A DNA stretch of 50,135 bases, from NCBI GenBank assembly GCA_949299335.1, contig CASGAD010000021.1:1-50135 (forward strand), written 5' to 3'. A program made the translations under genes and the position numbers. The notes below the pieces were generated by a model, which saw only the letters and a program-made list of their open reading frames with translations, made no database searches and was not told the DNA's origin. Shown here in pieces: positions 16,171-24,856 of this stretch (position 1 is the first letter of the stretch; each line of letters opens with the position of its first letter). The DNA is from an uncultured bacterium (lineage in GTDB: Bacteria > Bacillota_I > Bacilli_A > RFN20 > CAG-826).

Positions 16171-16775
16171 ACAAATTTATTTTCAAAACATATATAGAAA
16201 TATTAAAAAAGGAATTCCCTTTTTATATTGTCCATCTAGTAATATTACTAATATTAAATACTATTGGTGAAGTATTATTTTTTGATGTTAATTTAATCTA
16301 TGAAAAGTATGGATCGTTTAATAATATACCAACTAAAACATATGATGTATTAAACACTCTTTATGGCAATGCATTAATGGGTTTACAAGGGTATGTATTT
16401 GGTTTTGCTTTTTTTGTCTTATTTTATGTTATTTTTATAATATATACTTTAAAAATTTCTAAAGATTTATTTAAAAAAGATATCTCATTATTGATATTAA
16501 AAACAAATCGTTTTACTACCAGTAATGGCTTACATTTTATTATTTCTTCATTAAATTATTTATTTCTTATTTTACTATCTTACGCACTACTACCATTAGT
16601 AAATTATATTGGTAATAGAATTTTAAGTATTGATTTAAATATATTTATATTTTCTAATTCATTAATAATTGTAAGTATAGTCTTATACATTTTTACGGTA
16701 TTTATTACTTTACTGAACTATACAATACCATTCAAACATAACAAAATTATTAAATACATAAGAGAGATATTCTAA
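16167..16775 (+). CDS. Multi-pass membrane protein, likely permease subunit of the ABC operon
   Basis: 202 residues with about five hydrophobic segments: 18-38, 72-97, 122-148, 158-175 and 176-195. No enzyme motif. Overlap of its ATG with the TGA of the upstream fusion and a 1-nt overlap with the downstream ATPase argue for a single complex. It is probably the membrane partner of the ATPase at 16775, perhaps paired with the permease half of the fusion. Its sequence belongs to no family I can name. Confidence 0.75.
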   Translation: MNKFIFKTYIEILKKEFPFYIVHLVILLILNTIGEVLFFDVNLIYEKYGSFNNIPTKTYDVLNTLYGNALMGLQGYVFGFAFFVLFYVIFIIYTLKISKDLFKKDISLLILKTNRFTTSNGLHFIISSLNYLFLILLSYALLPLVNYIGNRILSIDLNIFIFSNSLIIVSIVLYIFTVFITLLNYTIPFKHNKIIKYIREIF

Positions 16776-17380
16776 TGAGCATTAAAATTTTAAATTTGAC
16801 AAAAACTATCGATGATAGGCTGCTATTAAATGACATAAGCTACGATTTTTTAGACAATAATTTCTATGTGATTAAGGGTGATAATGGAGTTGGTAAAACA
16901 ACTTTACTATATATTCTAGCTTTATTAGATAATTCCTATAGCGGTAAAATTTTTATAAATGGAAACGATATTAAAGAGTTAAAAGTAAAAGACATAAAAA
17001 CCTTAAGAAGAAAATATATTTCTTTATTATTCTCTAAAGGAAATTTGATTTCTTATTTAACGGTTAAAGAAAATAGAAACCTATTTTTAAATAAGAATGA
17101 GTCTCTATTACTAAATAAAAATATAGATGATACTCAAAACTCTTCTACTTTAAGTGGTGGTGAAGAAATTTTAGTTGCTTTAGAAAGAGAACTTTCTTTA
17201 AATAAAAAGATAATTCTACTAGATGAAGTAACCGCTTCTTTAGATGATTCAAATCTAAAAAACTTAATGGATATTTTGACTAAATTAAGTGAGACTCATT
17301 TAATAATTTTGGTAAGTCATGACCCAAGAACCTATACTTATGGAACACTATTAGAAATGAAAAATGGGAAATTATATTAA
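16775..17380 (+). CDS. ABC transporter ATP-binding protein
   Basis: 201 residues, a minimal ATPase of the LolD/MacB type. Walker A GDNGVGKTT is at 35-43, signature LSGGEEI near 126, Walker B IILLDEVTASLDD near 149-161, and VSHD near 179. The Q-loop region reads ISLLFSKGN, without a Gln at the usual place, and may be degenerate. With 14065 and 16167 it makes a compact two-ATPase export or resistance system; antimicrobial-peptide defence and self-immunity are the commonest roles for such sets, but no peptide precursor gene is visible here. Confidence 0.88.
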   Translation: MSIKILNLTKTIDDRLLLNDISYDFLDNNFYVIKGDNGVGKTTLLYILALLDNSYSGKIFINGNDIKELKVKDIKTLRRKYISLLFSKGNLISYLTVKENRNLFLNKNESLLLNKNIDDTQNSSTLSGGEEILVALERELSLNKKIILLDEVTASLDDSNLKNLMDILTKLSETHLIILVSHDPRTYTYGTLLEMKNGKLY

Positions 17381-17392
17381 TTTCCCATTTTT
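17361..17392 (+). terminator. Intrinsic terminator of the ABC operon
   Basis: AAAATGGGAAAT and ATTTCCCATTTT pair around a short loop, followed by TTTTT. The stop codon of the last gene (17378-17380) lies in the loop. Confidence 0.88.
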
Positions 17393-17434
17393 ACATTATT
17401 TTTTTAAAATATTCAAATAGTTACGATTAAATCA

Positions 17435-17980
17435 CTAATTTTTAGGTCTTAACTTACACATATGGTAAACTTCAACCATTCTATCTAAAGCATTTGAATT
17501 CACTAAATTAATTGGTGTAGATAATCTACTTTCAATCATTTCAGGAGAAACACCTTCTGGCATTTTTCCTGCTTTTACCGCTGACTTTAATCCAAATTTA
17601 ATCATCTTTTGTTTTAATGGTGACATTTTGGAAAAATCCATACCTCCTGGAAGTAAATATAATCTTACATGATAAAATTCTAAACCATTAGCAGTAATTA
17701 CATTCTCTTTTTTCTCTTGATCAATAGGTTGAATACCTGTACAAAAAATAAAAACATTCTTATTTTCAAAAAGTTTATAATGCTTTAAAAATTTGTCTAA
17801 TCCTTCGATAACATTATTTTTTAATGGGCCACCATAAAAAATATACTCAGCTTCTTTAAGTTGTTCTTTCTTTAATTTAGAGATTTCAACAACTTCACAA
17901 GGAAGTACCCTTCTTTCAAGCATATCTACATAGCTTTTTGTAAAACCTGTGTTTGATTTATAAACAATTAAATTACTCAT
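17435..17980 (-). CDS. Flavodoxin-domain protein
   Basis: 181 residues. The N-terminal YKSNTGFTKSY (about 7-17) is the FMN phosphate-binding loop of the flavodoxin_5 group, which also includes HemG-type protoporphyrinogen oxidases. The next strands carry EYIFYGGPLKNNVIEGLDKF and NVFIFCTGIQPI. The C-terminal region (KFGLKSAVKAGKMPEGVSPE) is typical of Bacillota members of unknown electron partner. No haem genes are nearby, so HemG function is not supported. TATAAT ends 9 nt before ATG with no Shine-Dalgarno. Confidence 0.87.
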   Translation of the reverse strand: MSNLIVYKSNTGFTKSYVDMLERRVLPCEVVEISKLKKEQLKEAEYIFYGGPLKNNVIEGLDKFLKHYKLFENKNVFIFCTGIQPIDQEKKENVITANGLEFYHVRLYLLPGGMDFSKMSPLKQKMIKFGLKSAVKAGKMPEGVSPEMIESRLSTPINLVNSNALDRMVEVYHMCKLRPKN

Positions 17981-17989
17981 AACTACATA

Positions 17990-17995
17990 ATTATA
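17990..17995 (-). promoter_or_regulatory. -10 box of the flavodoxin-domain gene
   Basis: TATAAT on the minus strand, 9 nt before ATG, so any leader would be about 2 nt. Confidence 0.5.
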
Positions 17996-18051
17996 TATAA
18001 AATAAGATAAAAAAACGAGTTTATTTCATACACTTAGATATTCATTAATGG

Positions 18052-18057
18052 TAAAAT
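18052..18057 (+). promoter_or_regulatory. Extended -10 box of the 18064 gene, predicting a leaderless mRNA
   Basis: TGGTAAAAT (extended -10) ends 6 nt before the ATG at 18064. No Shine-Dalgarno between. Confidence 0.55.
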
Positions 18058-18063
18058 CAATCT

Positions 18064-19143
18064 ATGAAAATTAATGTCAAAGATACACTTATTGAAAAGT
18101 ATTTATCACAAAAAGAATTAAATATATTAGTAGCTAATATTTATAATAGCTATCTAGAAGAATGCCCTTATGAAGTAAATAAAGAAACAGTAAAGGAATT
18201 TAACACTTCATCTAATCCAGTTTATTTTGCTTTTTTAAAAGCTTTAGATATTGATCATGAAGACTACGAGTTTTCTAGACTTTCTAAAGCCTATCATATT
18301 GATGAATTTAAAGAACTTGATTTAAACGAATATCAATCAAATGCTTATTATAAAAATATTAAAATTAAAGAACATAAATATAAAAAGTGGACTTTAGGCT
18401 ATTCTTCATATCATCCTTATGAATGCTTTTTATATGATGAATTAGATATTCATCAAAAAGATTACTATAAAGAAATATCTAAATTTGGATATTTTAAAGA
18501 AGAGTTTAAATATATTGAAGTTAAAGAAGGCGATACAACATGGATGTCTATTACACCTCATGAAATTAACACCATGAAAGATGATATATCTTTAGTAAAA
18601 GGAGACATTTTAGTTTTAGGTTTAGGACTAGGTTACTTCCCTTACATGGCACACTTAAAAAATGATATTAATAGTATTACTATCATTGAAAAAGATGAAA
18701 ATATCATAGACTTATTTAAAGAAGAAATATTGCCTAATTTTAATAAAAATAAAATCACCATTATTAAAGATGATGCAATTAATTACTTAAGTAAGTTAAA
18801 TAAACATTTTGACTATATTTATTGTGATTTATATCATAACGCTAATGATGCTTTACCAATATATTTAAAGGTTAATAGATTCGAAAAAACTTTACCTACT
18901 ACTACATTTTTATATTGGATTGAAGAATCAATCTTAGCTTTATTAAGAAGATATTTTCTAACTATTTTTGAGGAAAACTTAAATGGTTATACTTATAAAG
19001 ATTATCAACTTAGCAAATCTTTTGATGATGAATTATTAAATAGATTATTTAAATATATGCAAAATAAATCTTTTAATTCTAGAGAGGAATTGGATGAATT
19101 TTTATCTTCTAAAAATTTAAAAAACATTGCAAAAGCCATTTAA
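18064..19143 (+). CDS. SAM-methyltransferase-fold protein, function unknown
   Basis: 359 residues. Residues about 175-260 form a class I methyltransferase Rossmann core: DILVLGLGLGYFPYMAHLK (glycine-rich motif I), ITIIEKDENIID ending in the acidic motif II, IIKDDAINYL, and FDYIYCDLYHNA as motif IV. The order resembles spermidine-synthase-like folds. The N-terminal 170 residues and the helical C-terminus are specific to this protein. The substrate cannot be read. It is transcribed alone and converges with the GNAT gene without overlap. A nearby SSAT-like acetyltransferase invites a polyamine link, but nothing in the motifs proves it. Confidence 0.75.
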   Translation: MKINVKDTLIEKYLSQKELNILVANIYNSYLEECPYEVNKETVKEFNTSSNPVYFAFLKALDIDHEDYEFSRLSKAYHIDEFKELDLNEYQSNAYYKNIKIKEHKYKKWTLGYSSYHPYECFLYDELDIHQKDYYKEISKFGYFKEEFKYIEVKEGDTTWMSITPHEINTMKDDISLVKGDILVLGLGLGYFPYMAHLKNDINSITIIEKDENIIDLFKEEILPNFNKNKITIIKDDAINYLSKLNKHFDYIYCDLYHNANDALPIYLKVNRFEKTLPTTTFLYWIEESILALLRRYFLTIFEENLNGYTYKDYQLSKSFDDELLNRLFKYMQNKSFNSREELDEFLSSKNLKNIAKAI

Positions 19144-19629
19144 TTATTTAGTTAATGCTTCATCAAAGTCTTTATATTCTAATCGAAAAGTAACCCGTTC
19201 ATCCATCTTTTTACCTAGCATAGTTTCATAAAATTTCATACTAGGAGTGTTCCATTTTAAACAAGTCCATTCAAGCCTTGGACACTTTTCTTTTTTAGCA
19301 ACTTTTATCACTTCTTTAAATAACAATTTCCCATATCCTTTATGACGATACTCTTCATAAATAAAGAAGTCTTCTAAATGTATCCCACATTTTCCAGTAA
19401 AAGTAGAAAAATTATAAAAGTATAAAGCAAAGCCAATTGGCTTCTTATTTAACTCTAATAAAATAGCTTTCCCAATATTTCTAGTAAATAAGGCATATTC
19501 AATATCTTCTTTAGTAGCAACTACTTCATTAGATAGTTTCTCATATTCAGCAATACCTTTAATAAAATTTAAGATTATTAAGGAATCTTCTTTAGAAGCA
19601 ATCCTAAAAGATATATTTTCGTTATTCAT
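19144..19629 (-). CDS. GNAT acetyltransferase, SSAT (diamine acetyltransferase)-like
   Basis: 161 residues, the length of spermidine/spermine N1-acetyltransferases. GIAEYEKLSNEVVATKEDI near 25-43, GFALYFYNFSTFTGKCGIHL near 67-86, acetyl-CoA loop EYRHKGYGKLL near 92-102, and LEWTCLKWNTPSMKFYE near 119-135 closely follow the SSAT pattern. Many bacterial relatives acetylate other amines such as thialysine, so the substrate is open. AAAGGAGA precedes ATG. It is the last gene of the HAD-membrane protein-GNAT run. Confidence 0.87.
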   Translation of the reverse strand: MNNENISFRIASKEDSLIILNFIKGIAEYEKLSNEVVATKEDIEYALFTRNIGKAILLELNKKPIGFALYFYNFSTFTGKCGIHLEDFFIYEEYRHKGYGKLLFKEVIKVAKKEKCPRLEWTCLKWNTPSMKFYETMLGKKMDERVTFRLEYKDFDEALTK

Positions 19630-19643
19630 TATTTTTCTCCTTT

Positions 19644-20525
19644 TTATTTAGTAGAAACGCTTAATTTTTTAACATATGATTCAGCGTTTATCGACATGAT
19701 ATTAATAGAATAAATAACTAAAGGGATTGTAATTAAAACTCCTAAAGTTAAATTAATTAAAGAAAATAGAGTTGATAAGATAATAGTAAAAACTATGATT
19801 AAAGCAGAACTTATTAAACTAGTAGAAGCATTTTTTAGATTCATTACTGTTTTTAATTTTAAATCCTTATTTTTATAAATAAGATAAGATGAAAATAGTG
19901 AAAAATAGGCATCAAGCATTAAATGCACAAATAAAACTATAATGGTATATGCTCCAATTAATTTATTAATAAGTACCATTAAATAAATAATAACAAGTAA
20001 AATAATTGGTCGAATAATATAACCTAATAGTTTTTCTTTAAATGTTTCTTTTACTGTTTCTTTAAAAATAACTACTCGGGTAATAATTGTTGCAACTAAT
20101 ATTGAAATAATTAAAAAGACAATTGAAGTTATGAAGTAAGATTGAGTTTGACTCATAAAATCATTAATAATTAAGTTAACTTCATTACTAACTTCACTAG
20201 TAGAAACTTCAATAGTATTTAAAAATCCATTAATTGTAGAGTTGATCCAATCTTTACTCATGATTTCATCAACAATTTCATAAATATTATTATTCCAATT
20301 AATTTGATTAGAAGCATAATCTATAAAATCTTTTAGAGCAATTTCACCATTAGAGAAGTTTTCATTAATCACTGCTACTAAATCAGTTCCAGTTAAACTA
20401 ATAGCACCTAAAAAATTCTCTATAAAGAAAAATAAAGTTAAAAGAACCCCTAAATAAAAGATTCCCATAGTGACAAAAACATAAATTATATTTTTAAAAA
20501 AGTTTTTAATGGAATTAAAAATCAT
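19644..20525 (-). CDS. Polytopic membrane protein, unknown function
   Basis: 293 residues with about six hydrophobic segments: 10-35, 130-150, 165-185, 188-212, 232-255 and 255-278. Between the first and second lies a predicted external loop of about 95 residues that is Asn/Ile/Asp-rich. No motif is recognised. It starts 13 nt after the HAD gene and ends 14 nt before the GNAT gene, so the three form one operon. There is no ribosome binding site, which suggests coupled translation. Confidence 0.72.
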   Translation of the reverse strand: MIFNSIKNFFKNIIYVFVTMGIFYLGVLLTLFFFIENFLGAISLTGTDLVAVINENFSNGEIALKDFIDYASNQINWNNNIYEIVDEIMSKDWINSTINGFLNTIEVSTSEVSNEVNLIINDFMSQTQSYFITSIVFLIISILVATIITRVVIFKETVKETFKEKLLGYIIRPIILLVIIYLMVLINKLIGAYTIIVLFVHLMLDAYFSLFSSYLIYKNKDLKLKTVMNLKNASTSLISSALIIVFTIILSTLFSLINLTLGVLITIPLVIYSINIMSINAESYVKKLSVSTK

Positions 20526-20538
20526 ATTTATATATTTA

Positions 20539-21249
20539 TTATTTTAAGTTTTCTTTAATTACGTCGATTACTTCTTCCATTTTTATAATTGGACAATTTA
20601 ACTTTAAATCCTTATGTAAGATTAAAAAATCTCCAACTAAATAGCACTTGATATTACATTTAAGGGCGCATAAATAGTCCTCAACATCATTATTGCCAAA
20701 TAAAATTACTTCTTCACCTTTAAGATTAAATTTCTTTAAAAGAGCGTTAAAGTACTCAGGATTAGGTTTAGAAAAACTTGAGTTTTCATAAGCTGTTACA
20801 AAATCAAAATCATCTTTATTTAACCCAACAAAGCCCATTCTAGTTAATGTTCCATTTAATGGAAAAATAGGATTAGTAGATAAAACACATTTTAAATTAT
20901 TACTTTTTACAAAATTTACTATCTCTTTTGCGTAGTTATTTTCCTTACAAATAGATTTTAAACTCTTGAATTCGTTTACATAAAAATCATCAAATATGGC
21001 TTTATCTTTTAACTTGTCTTCTCCATATACTTTTACAAAATAATCCCAAAAAACTTCTTCATTAGTTTTTAATCCATTATTTTTATACATCAGCATCGTG
21101 CCTTCCCAGATGGTTTTAATTAGCTTTTCTTTATCATATCCTAAAGCTTCAACCTTTTTAGTTAATAAGCCAAAATAGACTTTAGTAAACTCTTCTTCGT
21201 TTAAAGGTAATAACGTTCCATCTAAATCAAAAAACACTGCTTTAATCAT
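20539..21249 (-). CDS. HAD-superfamily phosphatase
   Basis: 236 residues. Motif I FFDLDGTLLPL (Asp8 nucleophile, Asp10 acid/base), an alpha-helical C1 cap between about 20 and 100, motif II in LSTNP near 139, the Lys of SKPNPEYF near 170, and motif IV FGNNDVEDY near 197. This is the phosphoglycolate-phosphatase-like subgroup; the substrate is unknown. GAGGG lies before ATG. First gene of an operon with the membrane protein and the GNAT enzyme. Confidence 0.9.
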   Translation of the reverse strand: MIKAVFFDLDGTLLPLNEEEFTKVYFGLLTKKVEALGYDKEKLIKTIWEGTMLMYKNNGLKTNEEVFWDYFVKVYGEDKLKDKAIFDDFYVNEFKSLKSICKENNYAKEIVNFVKSNNLKCVLSTNPIFPLNGTLTRMGFVGLNKDDFDFVTAYENSSFSKPNPEYFNALLKKFNLKGEEVILFGNNDVEDYLCALKCNIKCYLVGDFLILHKDLKLNCPIIKMEEVIDVIKENLK

Positions 21250-21322
21250 AACTTGCCCTCACTCAACATGATATATTTTATATGCTTAAAGTAGATAATG
21301 AAATATAAAAAACAAAATAAAA

Positions 21323-21360
21323 ACTAGTGTCTTGTTTCTTTTTATATTTTTGACACTAGT
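21323..21360. repeat. 9-bp inverted repeat between HAD and XRE genes
   Basis: ACTAGTGTC and GACACTAGT are perfect complements 20 nt apart, in the gap between the HAD start and the XRE-gene end. With the AT-rich loop it could act as a terminator for the regulator gene to its right; the run after it is only moderately T-rich. Confidence 0.45.
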
Positions 21361-21453
21361 ATACCCGAAATTTTTATTTGCCCCTAAGCAACCACCACAT
21401 AAATTATAAAAATTTACCATGGTTAATTAAAGTGACAGTATCGTGTAAATTTC

Positions 21454-22143
21454 TTAAAAAGTAAGGTAATCATCGTTTCTTGTTGTAATTTCAATATCCC
21501 CAATTCCAGGAGGAATGGTCTCTGTATCATCTTCATCTTCTTTATTAATATAATAAGTAGCTAATCCAATTCCTAAAGCAGTTGCAAGTAAAAATAAAAT
21601 AGTTAAAGTTGCAGTGATAATAATTAAAGTCTTTTTATTACTAGGCGAAACGTTTTCTTTAACCTCTATTACTTGAGTTTCTTCTTTTTGAGGCTTTTCA
21701 ATACAAAAATATAATTCCTCATAACTAATATTATAAAAAGTTGCCAACGTAATAAATTCTTCAATACTAGGAATTGATTTTTCAGTTTCAAAATAACTCA
21801 ATTTTTTAACAGATAAATCTACATACTTAGATAAAGTATTTAAAGTAATCTTTTTTTCTTTTCTTAAATACGAAAGATATTCAGCAAATTTAGTGGCGTT
21901 AAATTTATTTAACTCTGCAAAATCGTTATTTTTTTCAAATTTAAGGTTTAAAAACGATGTTAAATCAACTTGCAAAATAGAAGCAAAATCACCTATTAAA
22001 TTTAAAGGTATACTTACTTTATCATTCTCATAAAAAGAAATAGATTGAGAAGTTAAATGTAATCTATTGGCTAAATCTAATTGAGTTAGATTTATCTCTT
22101 TTCTTCTTTCCTTTATATAAGTTCCATAAGTCGTGATATTCAT
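21454..22143 (-). CDS. Membrane-anchored regulator with two XRE-type HTH domains
   Basis: 229 residues. HTH 1 is at about 7-62 (YIKERRKEINLTQLDLANRL) and HTH 2 at about 84-140 (YLSYLRKEKKITLNTLSKYV). After a charged linker a transmembrane helix spans about 170-195, followed by an acidic tail of about 30 residues outside the cell (EDEDDTETIPPGIGDIEI). This places the DNA-binding part at the inner membrane face with a short external sensor, loosely like RodZ but with doubled HTH. GAGG precedes ATG. It is divergent from the small HTH gene at 22338. Confidence 0.85.
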   Translation of the reverse strand: MNITTYGTYIKERRKEINLTQLDLANRLHLTSQSISFYENDKVSIPLNLIGDFASILQVDLTSFLNLKFEKNNDFAELNKFNATKFAEYLSYLRKEKKITLNTLSKYVDLSVKKLSYFETEKSIPSIEEFITLATFYNISYEELYFCIEKPQKEETQVIEVKENVSPSNKKTLIIITATLTILFLLATALGIGLATYYINKEDEDDTETIPPGIGDIEITTRNDDYLTF

Positions 22144-22337
22144 ATTTCCTCGAGTATTTAAATTATAAAATAAATTAGTAATTCAAAAAATAATTTAATT
22201 TATCAACTAAAAATAATTAAGTTTTAAATCTAAAGAAATATTCCAATTTTTTCCATTTTTTTAAGCATATTTTCCAACGCGTTGATTTATATTCAGTGAC
22301 AAAAATTTGAAAATTAAATCAAGAAAAGGAGTTAACT

Positions 22338-22559
22338 ATGAAAAAGACTTACGCTATCTTAATTATTTATGAAATGTTAGAAAATAATACCGTTTTTATG
22401 CTTAAAGATCTTGAGACTAAATTAAATTGTTCAAGAAGAACAGCTATTAGATATTTAAATGAAATCAGAGGTTATTTTAAAGAAATGAATTTACCTTATG
22501 ATGTCGAATATAAATCTAGTGGTAAAACATTTAGATTAGTTAAAAAAGATGAAAAGTAA
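22338..22559 (+). CDS. Small winged-helix (DeoR/HTH_11-like) DNA-binding protein
   Basis: 73 residues, entirely one winged helix: ILIIYEMLENN, recognition part LKDLETKLNCSRRTAIRYLN, and a wing with DVEYKSSGKTFRLVK. It is the N-terminal domain of DeoR/BglG-type regulators without an effector domain, so it may act as a simple repressor or a partner of the divergent membrane-bound regulator. AAAGGAG lies 6 nt before ATG. TTGATTTA (22282-22289) and TAAATCAA (22315-22322) flank its promoter region and may be an operator. It ends in an intrinsic terminator. Confidence 0.85.
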   Translation: MKKTYAILIIYEMLENNTVFMLKDLETKLNCSRRTAIRYLNEIRGYFKEMNLPYDVEYKSSGKTFRLVKKDEK

Positions 22560-22561
22560 AT

Positions 22562-22590
22562 TGCCTCACTTCCTCCTATTGAGGCATTTT
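22562..22590 (+). terminator. Terminator of the small HTH gene
   Basis: TGCCTCA and TGAGGCA pair around an 11-nt loop, followed by TTTTATTTT. The opposing gene at 22576 ends within the loop. Confidence 0.85.
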
Positions 22591-23016
22591 ATTTTGGGTA
22601 ATAATAGTAAAAAATAGTAAAACAAATATAAAAAAATTTAGTGAACTAATGATAATTGTAATAGCGTTAATTAAAGCATTATCTAAAAATAAATAGGATA
22701 AAGAACTAACTCCAATTAATAAAGAAAATATTATTATTCCGTTATCTAACTTTTCTTTAGATAAATAAAGATCAAATATTATTAAAACTAGTTGTATTAC
22801 ACTAAGAATAAAACTTATTAAAGGAGTCACTACGCCATTAGTTAATAAAGAGTAATCTATATAATTAGTATTGATTATATCGTTATTTTTTAAAGCGACT
22901 ATACTTACACTTTTAGTTAATAACATTAATAAAATAGAGATTAAAGTTAATATTAAAGCGAAGACTAAAAATATCTTTTTAGCTTTATAAATGTCGTTTG
23001 CTTTATATTTTTTCAT
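22576..23016 (-). CDS. Four-helix membrane protein, unknown function
   Basis: 146 residues with four hydrophobic helices at about 15-40, 60-83, 92-112 and 115-140. No motif recognised. Its last codons (M-P-Q-stop) are read from the stem and loop of the neighbour's terminator. An extended -10 (TGCTATAAT) ends 6 nt before ATG and there is no Shine-Dalgarno. It lies just downstream of the LRR lipoprotein gene but seems to have its own promoter. Confidence 0.7.
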   Translation of the reverse strand: MKKYKANDIYKAKKIFLVFALILTLISILLMLLTKSVSIVALKNNDIINTNYIDYSLLTNGVVTPLISFILSVIQLVLIIFDLYLSKEKLDNGIIIFSLLIGVSSLSYLFLDNALINAITIIISSLNFFIFVLLFFTIITQNKMPQ

Positions 23017-23022
23017 GCATTG

Positions 23023-23028
23023 ATTATA
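23023..23028 (-). promoter_or_regulatory. Extended -10 box of the 23016 gene, predicting a leaderless mRNA
   Basis: TGCTATAAT followed by CAATGC and ATG on the minus strand. No Shine-Dalgarno. Confidence 0.55.
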
Positions 23029-23048
23029 GCATGAATTTACTTTTTCTA

Positions 23049-24722
23049 TTAATCAACGTAATTAAAGTGGATGGTTACATTTTCGCTTTTAAGTGTTTCA
23101 TCTTGAATATCGATTTTATTCCATTCTTCTTCACTCCCTCGATAATATACGTCAGTTAAACTTGACTCATTATTAAACGAAAAGACACTTTCTCCAATTT
23201 TTGTAATTGACTTACCAATAATTACAGTTTTTAAATTTTGGCAATCGCTAAAGGCACCATTACCTATAGTAAGTAAACTATCTGGTAAAATTAATTCCTT
23301 AATTGCGCAGGAACCAAAAGCACCATTACCAATTGATTTTAATCCCTCATTAAAAGTAATATTTTCTAATGAATGACAATGTTGAAATGCGTTATCACTT
23401 ATTTCAGTTACACTTCCAGGAATATCAATTTCCTTAAGGCTTTCGCAATAATAAAGAGCAAATTGATTAATACTTGCGACGCCATCAGGAATAGTAGAAT
23501 TTCTACAACCTAAAATTAATGTATTTGTCGAAGTATCAATTATAGCGTTACAATTATCTCTAGAATCAAAATGAATGTTTTCTTCGCTAACTTCTATTTT
23601 CTCTAAATCAATCGTTGAATAGAAAAATGTATATAGACCTATAGAAGAAACGTTTTTAGGTATATATACACTTTTTAAACCTGAAAGAGACATCGAAAAA
23701 TCATTTAAATGTTCTACGCTTTCAGGAATAGTTGTGTTCACACAAGCTTTAACTAATGAATTAGTTGATGTTTCAATAATGGCATTAGAATCCTCTCTAG
23801 AGTCATAAACTTTATTGTCCTTAGAAACTTCAATTTTCTTTAATGCATGCATATCAGTAAAAGCCATTTCATTAATACTATCAACATATCTAGGTATATA
23901 TAAACTTTCTATTTTAGAGCAAACTTCAAAAGCCATATAGTCGATCACTCTTACATTTTCGCCTATAGTTAAATCTACTAAGTTAGAACAACCAATAAAT
24001 GCTTCTTTGCAAATTTTTAATACACTATCGGGAATTACAACCGATTCAATGTGTGTCACATAATGAAAAGCTCTTTCTTCTATTTTTGTAACATTATATG
24101 TAGTTTTTTCATATTCAATAGTTGAAGGAATATTTACCTCTTTCCCACTTCCATTATATTTAAGAACATAAGCTTCATTAGTATTATTAACTAATCGATA
24201 CTTATAGTCTCCAATAGTAACATCTTTACTATCCATTACTTCATATTTAGCATATAAATCTAAATCATTATTTATTGGTTCAAAAGAATAAAACTGTCTA
24301 TCATTAACACTATAACCAGTAAACCATCCAGTAAATACATAATTATTCATTTCTGGTAAAGGCAAATTAAGTGATTCACCTTTAGATAGAGAAACAACTT
24401 CCTTATATTGAGTTGGCAAAGTACCACCATTTAAATGATATGTTACACTAACTGTTTCTTCATTATTTTCTTCTTTATCTTCTTCATTAGAATCATCTAA
24501 TTTACTAGTAACTTTAATAGTTGTTGTTGATCCATCGCTAAACGTAATTAAATAAGTCTCACTCGTTCCTTCACTACTTATTCTTTCAACACTAACAATA
24601 TTATCAGTAACATCCGTAGGAGAAAATTGAGATGTATTATTATCATCATCAACTAAAATAGTACTACAAGAAGTCAAAAATATAGATGCTCCTAAAACAA
24701 GTAATCCCTTTTTAAATTTCAT
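23049..24722 (-). CDS. Surface lipoprotein with BspA-type leucine-rich repeats
   Basis: 557 residues. The signal peptide ends in a lipobox (IFLTSC), with the lipidated Cys at about residue 19. A Thr/Ser/Glu-rich stretch follows, then an InlB-type B-repeat near 90-165 (VTYHLNGGTLP...YVFTGWFTGY...LYAKYEV), then about ten LRR_5/BspA repeats with cores such as IPDSVLKICKEAFIGCSNL, IPKNVSSIG and LPDSLLTIGNGAFSDC. BspA-like proteins of gut bacteria and protists mediate adhesion; here the protein would stand on the membrane exterior. The frame opens at 24728, but AAGGGG is correctly spaced only for the second ATG at 24722. It neighbours a second lipoprotein and two exporters. Confidence 0.9.
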   Translation of the reverse strand: MKFKKGLLVLGASIFLTSCSTILVDDDNNTSQFSPTDVTDNIVSVERISSEGTSETYLITFSDGSTTTIKVTSKLDDSNEEDKEENNEETVSVTYHLNGGTLPTQYKEVVSLSKGESLNLPLPEMNNYVFTGWFTGYSVNDRQFYSFEPINNDLDLYAKYEVMDSKDVTIGDYKYRLVNNTNEAYVLKYNGSGKEVNIPSTIEYEKTTYNVTKIEERAFHYVTHIESVVIPDSVLKICKEAFIGCSNLVDLTIGENVRVIDYMAFEVCSKIESLYIPRYVDSINEMAFTDMHALKKIEVSKDNKVYDSREDSNAIIETSTNSLVKACVNTTIPESVEHLNDFSMSLSGLKSVYIPKNVSSIGLYTFFYSTIDLEKIEVSEENIHFDSRDNCNAIIDTSTNTLILGCRNSTIPDGVASINQFALYYCESLKEIDIPGSVTEISDNAFQHCHSLENITFNEGLKSIGNGAFGSCAIKELILPDSLLTIGNGAFSDCQNLKTVIIGKSITKIGESVFSFNNESSLTDVYYRGSEEEWNKIDIQDETLKSENVTIHFNYVD

Positions 24723-24856
24723 AATCATGCCCCTTTATATATTAAATTAATTATAAAATTTTCAATTTATCTATATAAGTGACAGGATTTTGCTCATTTT
24801 AAAACTATGTTTTATAATAAAAACACTGCAAAACTAATATATTTTAAAAATATTTA

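Noticed and set aside
18064-19629. Polyamine synthesis and acetylation gene pair
   Set aside because: The genes converge and are not co-transcribed, and the methyltransferase-fold protein lacks recognisable aminopropyltransferase substrate motifs.
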